Positions 1 to 7,065 of a DNA stretch of 12,097 nucleotides are shown here, one piece after another. Location: NCBI RefSeq assembly GCF_000611645.1, contig NW_014012306.1, positions 3,397 to 15,493 on the forward strand. Direction: 5' to 3'. How positions within the stretch are numbered: the stretch's first letter is position 1; each line of letters opens with the position of its first letter. Source of the DNA: Monoraphidium neglectum. Lineage: Eukaryota; Chlorophyta; Chlorophyceae; Sphaeropleales; Selenastraceae. The translations under genes were made by a program, and so were the position numbers. The notes under the pieces are model-generated. The model worked only from the letters and a program-made list of their open reading frames with translations, ran no database searches and had not been told where the DNA came from.

Positions 1-102
1 CCCGTGAACATCCCCCCCCTACTCTTGCATTGCCCTGGCCTCCGCCACCCCACTCGCCCCCCCGTGTCCTCCCCTCTGTGTGCACCTGGCCCCCTCCCGC
101 AG

Positions 103-230
103 GAAGCGCGAGGCCAAGGCGGCCGAGCTGAAGTTGCGCTGCCGGCCAAGAGCCGCAAGACCGCGGGCAGCATGAGCGTGATGGACCTTGACACGGCAGG
201 GTTCTACAGGCTGCGCATCAAGGAGACGCG
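103..230 (+). pseudogene. Copy of Brr2 exon 3 with a 1-base deletion
   Basis: The exon is 128 bases against 129 in the real exon, with about seven substitutions (roughly 94% identical by eye). The missing base lies near 129-135, so the frame shifts after KREAKAAEL and the downstream family residues move to another frame. The flanking acceptor CCCGCAG and donor GTGGGCGGGG are preserved. Confidence 0.9.
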
Positions 231-328
231 GTGGGCGGGGGCTCGGGCATGTGTTGAGGCACTTGCCGGCTTGTGGCGTGTGTGTCTGTTGATGGTGTGC
301 AGCAACAAGTGTGTGTTGATGGTGTGCA

Positions 329-424
329 GTGTGTGTGTGTGTGTCTGTGAGTGTGTGTGTGTGTGTGTATGCGTGTGTGTGTGCGCGCGCACGCACACGC
401 ACACGCATACGCGCGTACATGTGT
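329..424 (+). repeat. GT/GC/AC microsatellite with a 74-base alternating purine-pyrimidine run
   Basis: A (GT)n array passes through GCGCGCGC into an AC-rich array. From 351 to 424 every base alternates purine and pyrimidine without interruption. The central 44 bases (367-410) form a near-perfect palindrome with ends GTATGCGTGTG and CACACGCATAC. It lies in the copied intron 3. Reading frames crossing it (Cys/Val or His/Thr repeats) are artefacts. Confidence 0.95.
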
Positions 425-905
425 TCCGACGCTGGATGTGATTGACAGCCTGCATTTGCGGCGCGGAAACATGTGGTGTGCAGATTTGTGCTTCAAAGCA
501 GCTGGCCAGGGCCAGCCCCCGTTGCCAGCGGCGCCTGCCCGCTGTGGCGCCGCGACGCGCGGGGGCGGCAGAGCAGACCCGACCTGGCGCGTTACAGCGG
601 GCGCCGGGCCCCCGCCTCGGCGCGCATCTCCTTTACACCAGGACAGCTTGGCAGCGTATGCCGCCATCTGTTTTCCTGCGCGGGCCCCGGTGGCGCGGGC
701 AGGGGCGATGGTCGTGTAGCCGCGCCCCTGGCAGCATCACCCTCACTGGGTCCCTCGCTTGGACCAATCCCGCCCCCCCTAGTTCCCATTCTACAAGCTC
801 CCTCACGTTGTCATCCATCGTGAATACGCCCTGGTGTACAATTGTTGCTTCAACCCCTCCACCGCCACTGCCCCTCGCTCTGGCGCCCGCGTCCTTCGAC
901 GACAG

Positions 906-988
906 CGCTGCCTGCGAGGCGACGCTCAACGTGACGCACAAGTAGTTCTGGGACCAGCCTTGGACGCACTGCGGGAGGGGCGGAAGAG
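906..988 (+). pseudogene. Copy of Brr2 exon 4 with an in-frame stop
   Basis: The sequence aligns to 10818-10902 but is 83 rather than 85 bases and only about 80% identical. A Gln codon has become TAG at 943-945, the conserved Tyr is Cys, and a net 2-base loss follows. The GTGGGCAGG donor remains. This disables the copy. Confidence 0.9.
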
Positions 989-1474
989 GTGGGCAGGGTG
1001 GGGACATGGTTTTGAATGGGGGGAGGTGGGGGAGTGATAACTCAGGGTTGTGGTCGCGCGCTTCGAGTGCGACCAGCGTCGGGCGCAACAAGTTGGGCAA
1101 CCTGCAGGCCCCAGGGGGTGAAGCTGTGGCAGCGGCGTTGCCTGTCTGCCCGTGTCGTGTCAGCAGCGTGTCAGGGCTGCTGCAAAGGGGGCTGCACGAG
1201 CCGGGGCCCGGGCAGCGGCTCAGGTGCAGAGGTTTGTTGAACCATGCAGCCAAGAAGGGGCCTGCGGCAGGTGGCCCCTCGTCTTGTGCGCCAGCCGGTT
1301 GAGCTGGCGTGGGACACAGGCCAGCCGCTCAACATGGCAGCGTCAGACCCCTCATAGGACGCATGAAAGCCACCACACCCATAGCACAGCTGCCTCCCCC
1401 CTCCTTGCTTACAAACGACCACCCTGCACAACCCACACACCCAAAACCCTCCTTGCCTCCCTCCCTCCCTCCAG

Positions 1475-1632
1475 GGCTATTCGGGCAGCGACATGCGCAA
1501 TCTGATCCAGGAGGCGTGCCAGGGCCCGGTGCGCGAGGCCGTGGTGGCGGCCGGCGGGGAGCGCGTGGCGCAGCTGCGGGGGGAGGACCTTCGTGCCGGG
1601 TGCGCCTGCGCAAGTGTGAGGCGGCGCCACAG
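1475..1632 (+). pseudogene. AAA ATPase exon, copy 1 (GYSGSD...GPVREAV)
   Basis: The exon follows a CCCTCCCTCCAG acceptor and reads in frame through AAGGERVAQLRGEDLR. The expected next segment, P-V-x-L-R-x-F/C, is recovered only if two extra G bases are ignored, so the frame is broken near 1592-1602. The donor is GTGGGG. A sequencing error in the G runs could mimic this. Confidence 0.75.
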
Positions 1633-1999
1633 GTGGGGCAGGCAGCAAGGCTGGCGGGGTTCGTAGCATGCGCGTGGCTGTGTGCGGGTGTGGCTGCAAA
1701 CGCTGGGCAGATGTGTGCAACTGCGAGCGTGTGATTGTGTAGCAATTGTGAAAAGCGAGGGGAAGGGAGAGAGCAGTTGGTGAAGCGTGCCTCCAGACCC
1801 CAGTGGGAGGCTCGCAGCGGAGTGTGGCTGAGCGCTTTCTCGTCGCTGAAGGGTGCCCCACAATGTGTTAGAGGCCTTTTGGGGTTCCTGAGTTTCTTTA
1901 GGCTGCGACACCTCCCGGCTGTTGATCCCCGCTGGGGCGCTCTCGCCAGCACATGCACACCGTCACAGCCGCGTGCTTCACCCGCCACCACATGCCCAG

Positions 2000-2203
2000 C
2001 GTGCCAGCGTGACGCCGGCGAAAATAGCGCGGTATGAGCAGTACAACGAGCGCCACGGCGCCAAGTACGTGCCGCTGGGGCAGCAGGACGGCGCGGCGAT
2101 GGACGAGGACGGCTGGTGTCATGGCAAGCGTTCCGGCGGTGGACGCCCTTGTTGGATGCAAGCACGTGACAAGCGTACCTCGAGTACAAATGCAGACAAT
2201 TAG
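2000..2203 (+). pseudogene. AAA ATPase last exon, copy 1 (C-terminal end)
   Basis: After an acceptor CATGCCCAG the frame reads RASVTPAKIARYEQYNERHG, then KYVPL and DEDGW, and stays open to TAG at 2201-2203. RASV...YEQYNERHG parallels the RPSV...YEEWN-x-QFG terminus of fidgetin-like proteins. The tail after DEDGW has no recognisable similarity and differs from copy 2. This exon alone is undamaged. Confidence 0.65.
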
Positions 2204-3086
2204 TGTGACAAGCAAGGCCCAAGCCCACCTGCAAACAGAGTTCGGCGGACGTGTCACTGTGTCGGTTTGACAGGAATGGGTTTCAGGACCGTGCTATCGG
2301 GCGCTGGAGCCACACAGGCTTGCAAGATCAGAACATACACGGTACACAAAGGGATGTCACAACTGCAATGCCAGCTGCAACAACATTGGCAGCAAGCAAG
2401 CAACATTCATTTCCTTATCAGCGTCGTAGTCGAGCGGGCACATCCTGCGCCTTGTGCCTTCCTGCCGTTTTTAGGTTTGACGGCTGAGCGCCCTCTGCGC
2501 CAAGGCGCCTGATGGCGCAATGCGGTGGCGCGGGCGCGCCATGAAGAGGCGCGCCAAGGCTTGCGAGCAACGTAACTTTGCAAGCATTGCAAGCAACTTT
2601 GTTGATTTGCAAACAAATGTCACCTGGTGGGGCGCAACACGTGACACGCCAGAGCAGGCGCTCAAGCACACTGCGCGCCCATGCCCCGCTAGTGCGCCTG
2701 GGCTTTCGGTCGAGGCCCACAGATGCGGCGGGCCAGGTGGCCGCCGCGGGCGGCGGTGCGGACAAGTACAGCGCGCTTGCATGTTCAATCATATGAGCAC
2801 GCGCAGCTCAAACAATTGCTGTTGGTTCAGTGCGCACGATTGCTTTCATCGTGCTGCAGCAAGGATGATGATGATAAGTTACTCATACCATAGCATCACT
2901 GCCATCGGCCTCGCGCTCATTAGAGCGGACCTCCTCATTCCTAACCTTCCAACGGATCTGCCAGCAAGCATACACATAAGCAAGGGAGGGCAGGGCTGCT
3001 TGACAGCAGGCCCAGGGCAAGGCAAGGGGCTGGCGACGCAAATAATCCGACAACAATGACTGCGTCGCCGCGCCCGCGTGTTCAAA
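2204..3086. other. No supported gene
   Basis: Open frames here are short or of erratic composition. The region has local GCAA-rich repetition (around 2390-2640) and two copies of the palindrome GGCGCGCC at 2533-2540 and 2548-2555 that could pair as a hairpin. I found no family match. It may be degraded intergenic or transposon DNA. Confidence 0.5.
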
Positions 3087-3614
3087 TCAACCGAGTAGGC
3101 CGCCCTGTTCGGGGGCAAGGGCGCTGATGATGTCGGCGGGCAGCGCGGTGACAGCGCTGGTGACGGCGCTGGTGACAGGGGAAGGGCTGGCCGGGGCGGA
3201 GCTGAAGGAGGTGCGGCCGCGGCCTTCGCTGACCGTGGCGTTGCTCTCGGCCGCAGCCGCTGGCTCCTCCCCCAAGGTGCGGGGCCATGAGCCCCGCCTG
3301 GCCGATGCAGAGGTGCCGCCGCCGGCTTGGCCGGTGGCAGTGGCGGCGGCGTGGGTCGAGCCCGCGCCCCCAACTGCCACACCCTGGGGGCTCATGTCGG
3401 CGTCATCGAGGTGTGACGCACTGCTGGGCTGGGCGGGCAGCGAGGGGCGCTCCACGGGGGTCGTCACAGCCGTGTTGCCGGGGATGGCGTTGATGGCACG
3501 TGGCATGAACATGGTGGTGGTCCGCTCGCTTAAGGTGCGGCGAACAGGGGCGGTCAGGCCGCCGGCCTTGAGGGGGGCGGGCAGGGCACTCGGGATGAGG
3601 AGCAGGCCCAGCAT
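3087..3614 (-). CDS. Hypothetical Ala/Ser/Pro-rich protein or terminal exon, possible secretion signal
   Basis: The minus-strand frame from the ATG at 3614 to TGA at 3087-3089 gives 175 codons. Third positions are strongly C-biased (GCC, AGC, ACC, GTC), typical of coding sequence in such algae; the opposite strand is also open but fits less well. The N terminus MLGLLLIPSALPAPLK could be a short signal peptide or part of a membrane segment. The rest is low-complexity Ala/Ser/Thr/Pro/Gly with AATATG-like and TSAVTSAVT runs and no recognised domain. The frame is open further upstream to 3764, and a pyrimidine tract ending CGCAG just before 3619 on this strand could be an acceptor, so this may be a last exon. 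Function unknown. Confidence 0.45.
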   Translation of the reverse strand: MLGLLLIPSALPAPLKAGGLTAPVRRTLSERTTTMFMPRAINAIPGNTAVTTPVERPSLPAQPSSASHLDDADMSPQGVAVGGAGSTHAAATATGQAGGGTSASARRGSWPRTLGEEPAAAAESNATVSEGRGRTSFSSAPASPSPVTSAVTSAVTALPADIISALAPEQGGLLG

Positions 3615-3775
3615 GAATACTGCGAGAGGGAAGGCGGGGGAGGCCGGCACAGGAGGTTGAGGATGTGCGTAACAGGACAATGTGTCAAGGTCGTCAGCAG
3701 TGCAGTGCAGTAGACAGGGCATTGTGCTGTGCATTGCTCTGCCGAGCATGCCAACTGCGTTCACGCCACTAGGCC

Positions 3776-3941
3776 AGCGGTGCCGAGGCCCTGCGCCGCA
3801 GTCGCCTTTGCCCGAGCTGCTGCCCGCTGGGCTGCCGCCTGCGTGGCGGGCCTTGTGCTGCCCAGCAGCGGGCCCTGCGTTGTTTCGCGTTTCTCTGCGC
3901 TTTCGGATCGTCTGCTGTCCTGCACGTCAGCGTTTCTAGCA
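3776..3941. repeat. Dispersed repeat R1, copy 1
   Basis: The stretch from GCCAGCGGTGCCGAGGCCCT to TGCTGTCCTGCAC matches 5558-5720 with substitutions and indels. Shared blocks are GCCGAGGCCCTGCGCCG, CGGGCCCTGCG and ATCTGCTGTCCTGCAC-like ends. It has no coding signal of its own. Confidence 0.75.
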
Positions 3942-4256
3942 GAGGTTAGGGCGACCAGATCAGGATTGACCCTCCTGGGAGGGGCGTGTCTCTGCGGAAT
4001 GGCCGCAGCAGTCGTGAAGCTGCTAAAGCCGGCGAGTCATACGGCAGCCAACAATACAGCTAAGCGGTGGAGGCTAGATCAATGCGAAGGCCAATGCGAA
4101 CGCAGCTGCACCAGGAAGGGCACTGGGTTAGCGCAGCAAGGAGCAGTCTGTCGACGAGGGCGGTGATAGCAGCCCGTCTGAGGAGTCAGGGCCAGCCGAC
4201 TTAGCCGGCTAGGCGTCAGCAGGAGGTTGTTAGGCCGATGACCATGGTCAATTTAG
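3942..4256. other. No supported gene
   Basis: I see only a short local duplication of CAATGCGAA at about 4080-4100 and no family-like frame. Confidence 0.4.
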
Positions 4257-4442
4257 GAGCTCCTGGGGATGCTGGTGAGCGGGCAGCGGGCCCTTATGCC
4301 GCCCGTGCAGGACAAGGGTGTGGCGGCTGTCTTGGAGATTGAGGAGCGCCTGGCTAGCAAGGCACAGGGCGAAAACAACGGTGGGGTGATTGTGCGGGAT
4401 GCGACACTCAGTTGGACACACCGGCTTGAAGCGGTGCGGTGA
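4257..4442 (+). other. Candidate exon or fragment, weakly like the linker before an ABCC-type ATPase domain
   Basis: An open frame of about 60 codons begins directly after TTTAG (a possible acceptor, and also a stop in frame) and ends at TGA 4440-4442. It reads ELLGMLVSGQRALMPPV, then AAVLEIEERLASK and GGVIVRDATLSW. The last part resembles the beginning of nucleotide-binding domain 1 of MRP/ABCC transporters, which often has V-x-V/I-R-D-A-T/S-F/L-S-W. The rest is not family-specific, and no Walker A follows in the next few hundred bases. It may be a gene relic or chance; treat as tentative. Confidence 0.25.
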
Positions 4443-4644
4443 CCACTTTCAAGGGCAGTGGTTTTCATGGCGCTGGCTTGCGGCGCGGGGTGAGCTATTC
4501 TCAGTTTCTTCTCAGTTTTTGCATGCAACTGCGGGCGCGGCGGCATGGCGCTGGGCTGGCAAGCTGGAGAATGCGCTGTGCGCGGGGGGCATGCTTGACG
4601 TGGCAGGGAAAACGCATTTAGGCCGAGGGGCTGTGAGCGCTGTG
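4443..4644. other. No supported gene
   Basis: Composition resembles the tandem repeat that follows (GCGCATGG and TGGCGC words) but no clear extra unit can be aligned. Confidence 0.35.
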
Positions 4645-4905
4645 GCGGGCGGCGTGGCGCTTGGCGCACACGCGCTCAGAAGACCACCCCATGCAGGACG
4701 CATGGCGGCAGGCAGCGCATGGGGCTGAAACACACGTCGCTGCGGGTCCGCCCCGCTGGCACGAGCCATGGCAGGCGTCGTGGCGCTGGGCGCATGCGAT
4801 TTGGGCGCATGCGCGCTGGGGAGCCCGCCACATGCGGGGTGCATGGCGGCAGGCAGGGCGTGGCGCTGAAACGCCCGTCGCTGCGGGTTTGACCCACTGC
4901 CTTGC
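4645..4905. repeat. Imperfect tandem direct repeat, two units of about 126 and 135 bases
   Basis: Unit 1 (4645-4770) and unit 2 (4771-4905) share the series GGCGTGGCGC-like, CATGGCGGCAGGCAG, GCTGAAAC and GTCGCTGCGGGT in order. Unit 2 has an extra GCGCATGCG-containing insert of about 15 bases. Minus-strand frames show a repeated Ser-Ala-Pro-x-x-Ala-Cys-Arg-His-Ala phrase, but this is probably a by-product of the repeat. Confidence 0.8.
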
Positions 4906-5394
4906 GAGGACCATGAGCACTGCGCAGTCTCGGTCGCTCAGGAGGGGCGCGTGAGGAGTGAGGCTGCGGGCGCCTCAATCATGAACCAACCAAACGCGAT
5001 CATCTTTGCGCAGCCGCCTGGTGAGGCAGGTCTGGTAGCGGCAAGAGGTGGAAGCAGCACTCATGTCCGCAGCAGGGGCAGCTCCGTAACAGGTTTCGGG
5101 GGACCTGGCGTCTGGCGTCGGCACACAAGGAGCCGGGCGAGCTGTGGTGCATACTACATGTATTATGCGCGAGGGTGGGGCTGCCGGGCCGGTGCGGTGG
5201 CCCGTGGCACTGGTGAGCTTCGCGACTTGCATGATGATTGTTCGTTTTTTGTATTGGGTGCGGTCCTTGAGCTTGGTGGCTTTCAAGGCGGTCTGGCGGG
5301 TTGATGTGGCCGCGCAGGCCACCTCAGGGGGGCGTGCGGTGCGCGGGCGACCAGCCCCTCCAGTGGGGCTTTGGCTTTGTCTGCGGGCAGCGGG
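4906..5394. other. No supported gene
   Basis: A long plus-strand frame begins at 5144 and continues to 5938, but it runs through three repeat segments and has no domain. I do not treat it as a gene. No other signal was seen. Confidence 0.4.
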
Positions 5395-5530
5395 CTGGTC
5401 GTTCGTCTTCTCGCCTGGCAGGGTTGGTCCTACTCCTGGCTCAGTAACGCTCTCGCGTTTCTTCGCTCCTGTGCTGTGGCGACTTAGGGCGCCTGCGGCG
5501 CGGGCTGCGCTGCCAGCAGCAGCCAAGGGG
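5395..5530. repeat. Dispersed repeat R2, copy 1
   Basis: The segment matches 6205-6330: CTTCTCGCCTGGC, CTCAGTAACGCTCT, GCGTTTCTTCG-like, and GGCTGCGCTGCCAGCAGCAGCC in the same order and orientation. On the minus strand one frame ends in ERY-stop in both copies (ETRERY here, EMLERY in the other), hinting at a decayed coding or transposon-related source. Confidence 0.8.
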
Positions 5531-5557
5531 CAGGCAGTGCAGGGCAAGGCCAGCGGC

Positions 5558-5720
5558 GCCGAGGCCCTGCGCCGTAGGCGCCGCGCCTTCGCCCGAGCCG
5601 CTGCCCAGCAACGGGCCCTGCGCTGCCCAGCCGTTGCTGGGCCTTGCGCTGCCCAGCAACGGGCCCTGCGCTGTTACTGGGCTTTCGCATCATCTGCTGT
5701 CCTGCACAGCAGCGTCCCTC
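5558..5720. repeat. Dispersed repeat R1, copy 2, with internal tandem units
   Basis: The segment is related to 3776-3941. Inside it a 22-base unit beginning GCCCAGCAACGGG occurs exactly at 5603-5624 and 5651-5672, separated by a diverged 26-base unit (5625-5650) that contains the inverse of CCCAGCAAC (GTTGCTGGG). Confidence 0.8.
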
Positions 5721-5967
5721 CCCCCCTTAACGCTGTGCCACCCCGTGCAGATGTGTGCTTGGTCGTGATGCGTCGGTGCGGCATAGGCCAAGGCAGGGCG
5801 GCCCGCAGTGCCAGCGGCGGAGCTGGACGGGCAGAGTCTGCAGTGGCGGGCAGCGGCGTCGCTGCGCCTACGTATGCTAGCGGCCTGGCGCGCAGGCCGT
5901 GGAAGCGTGTCGCTACATGCTGCGAGCAGCACGGCTAGTGGCGGTGGTGCGGTGCTGGCGGTAGTCA
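5721..5967. other. No supported gene
   Basis: I see nothing beyond G+C-rich sequence with scattered GCCAGCGGC words. Confidence 0.35.
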
Positions 5968-6120
5968 GCGGCGCGCTTGGCGGCGCTGGTTTTTGGCTGT
6001 GTGGGCGGCGCTGGCTTCGGCTGGGTGTGGCGGGTTTGTGTCTCGTGTTGTTCTGTGTGCTGCTGGCTGCCCTTGCGGCCCTTGTTGCCTTGTTGTTGGT
6101 TGTTGGGTGCGGGTGTTGTC
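5968..6120. other. 153-base tract with no adenine on the plus strand
   Basis: From after the A at 5967 to the A at 6121 the plus strand uses only G, T and C, with many GTTGTTG and GGTTGTTGG words. Plus frames read as Leu/Val/Cys-rich pseudo-membrane segments; the minus strand reads Thr/Asn/Pro/Ser-rich. The skew could come from a low-complexity coding segment on the minus strand or from strand-biased mutation. Confidence 0.85.
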
Positions 6121-6204
6121 AGCAGTTGTGTGTTTCCTGGTTGTTGTTGGATGTGCCGTCAGCTGCGTGGCCTCCCTTGTGGGTGGGGCTGTCGAGGGGC
6201 GACG

Positions 6205-6330
6205 GGTTGGCCGCTTCTCGCCTGGCTGGGGTGATCCTTCTCTTGCCTCAGTAACGCTCTAGCATTTCTTCGTTGTACATCCAGATGCTTAGGGTCTTCG
6301 GGCGCTGGCTGCGCTGCCAGCAGCAGCCCG
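6205..6330. repeat. Dispersed repeat R2, copy 2
   Basis: The segment aligns to 5395-5530 in the same orientation. Minus-strand reading gives NEEMLERY followed by a stop, with downstream residues in the same frame similar to the other copy only after frame changes. I could not assign it to a named element. Confidence 0.8.
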
Positions 6331-6852
6331 GGGGCACAACGCGCAGGCACAACTGTAGTCGCACCATCGCCGACACCCACCGCGGGCACGACACCACTTG
6401 CTGCACGCCATGTTGCCAGATAAATCTGTGATTGAGTTGAAAATCAACGCGGTGCTCAGCGCAAGGCCCTGTTGCCTTTCGTCTAACACAACGCCTGAGA
6501 CTGACTTGCCGTGACGGATGCAGGCGTCGAACATCGCCTGCAGGTCTCACGAGCCCCCAACAGTCGCACGTGTCACCTCATGACATGTTACCTTAGGTAT
6601 GAACGCCGTGGCTTGGGTTCGACCTCCTCGGGGGACTTGGAGTGGGGAGCACCTTCAATGCGGTATGGGCTGGTTTCACCATATCGATACTCAGCACGAA
6701 TGACTAGACCACGATCGAGCATACGCGCTGTGAAGGAGCGCCCCAGCTTTGACGCGCAAAGAATCAGCGCGGTGAAAACTGCGGGGCGCGGAAGCGTGCC
6801 CGTGAGAGCCAGATGTGTAGATGAAGTTAATATATACCTATTTGATGCTTCC
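6331..6852. other. Unassigned region with two weak minus-strand open frames
   Basis: Minus-strand frames at 6289-6534 (phrases DACIRHGKSVSGVVLDER and TDLSGNMACSKWC) and 6588-6830 (RGLVIRAEYRYGETSPYRIE) look less random than their surroundings, yet third positions are not clearly biased and no domain is recognised. The region is less G+C-rich than its flanks. It could hold relics of a mobile element gene. Confidence 0.3.
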
Positions 6853-7065
6853 TCATGATGCCGCACCGCTCTTTGCAGCCCGCTCCTCGGCCTCAGCAAC
6901 CAGGCTGCAGGCCTCGTGCGTGGGCACGGTTGCACCTATGACATACCAAAATTTGCGGATGATCGTGCTGCGCCGCGCCTGGGCAGGGCACGGTGGGATG
7001 CTGAGGCGTTGGTCCACTCTGGTCAAGGAAGCGAGCGCGCCGCTGAGCTGGCGGATCACATGCGC
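6853..7065 (-). CDS. Candidate last exon of an unrecognised minus-strand gene
   Basis: On the minus strand a pyrimidine-rich stretch with TTTCTAGCTG and CTTCGCCCAG precedes an exon of 70 codons ending TGA at 6853-6855. It reads AHVIRQLSGALASLTRVDQR, then RRSTIIRKFWYVIGATVP and LVAEAEERAAKSGAAS. The frame is closed just upstream by a TAG within the presumed intron. Composition is balanced and protein-like (charged helix-like C terminus), and third positions are moderately C/G-rich. No family is recognised. No upstream exon was found; the duplicated AAA segment starts 64 bases away at 7129, so the gene may have been cut by that rearrangement. Confidence 0.3.
   Translation of the reverse strand, partial: AHVIRQLSGALASLTRVDQRLSIPPCPAQARRSTIIRKFWYVIGATVPTHEACSLVAEAEERAAKSGAAS

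Larger units (their letters stand above)
1..1092 (+). pseudogene. Truncated, decayed genomic copy of Brr2 (intron 2 to intron 4)
   Basis: The segment is co-linear with about 9914-11050 of the real gene and includes introns: end of intron 2 (1-102), exon 3 (103-230), intron 3 (231-905), exon 4 (906-988) and the start of intron 4. Shared intron blocks are obvious, for example 505-620 against 10400-10515. The copy cannot be spliced into a working reading frame: exon 3 has lost one base, and exon 4 has an in-frame TAG and a net 2-base loss. It enters at the left edge, so more may lie outside. Retained introns point to DNA-level duplication. Similarity fades near 1085-1095, where AAA ATPase-related sequence begins. 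Confidence 0.9.
1093..2203 (+). pseudogene. Copy 1 of a fidgetin-like/spastin-type AAA ATPase C-terminal fragment
   Basis: The two last exons of a meiotic-clade AAA ATPase are visible: 1475-1632, with GYSGSDMRNLIQEA and GPVREAV as in fidgetin-like 1 and plant relatives (the sensor-2 region), and 2000-2203, with a C-terminal YEQYNERHGA resembling the family's YEEWNKQFG ending. The family severs microtubules or acts in DNA repair. No Walker A or Walker B motif is visible anywhere in the window, and sequence upstream of 1093 is Brr2-derived, so the gene is truncated. A frameshift (two extra G near 1592-1602) sits at the end of the first exon. A second copy lies at 7129-8318. The family call is good; the exact member is uncertain. 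Confidence 0.75.

Noticed and set aside
204..455. His/Thr- and Cys/Val-repeat peptides
   Set aside because: These are translations of the GT/AC microsatellite in a copied intron.
633..1253. 206-codon minus-strand open frame
   Set aside because: It crosses the Brr2 pseudo-exon 4 and the chimeric junction, with no family resemblance.
1329..2234. 301-codon minus-strand open frame
   Set aside because: It lies opposite the AAA exons and introns, has Arg/Pro/Ala/His-rich erratic composition and no domain; long chance frames are common in G+C-rich DNA.
4618..4978. Minus-strand repeat peptide with Ser-Ala-Pro...Cys-Arg-His units
   Set aside because: It is explained by the two-unit DNA repeat; codon use is not convincing and no family is known.
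5144..5938. 264-codon plus-strand open frame with Ala/Arg-rich sequence
   Set aside because: It runs through dispersed repeats R2 and R1 and has no recognisable domain, so it is probably chance.
5808..6254. Apparent multi-membrane hydrophobic protein on the plus strand
   Set aside because: The hydrophobicity comes from the A-free G/T-rich tract, which yields Leu/Val/Cys codons in every plus frame.
6600..6660. GGGTTCGACC resembling a tRNA T-arm
   Set aside because: No matching acceptor, D or anticodon stems could be found around it.
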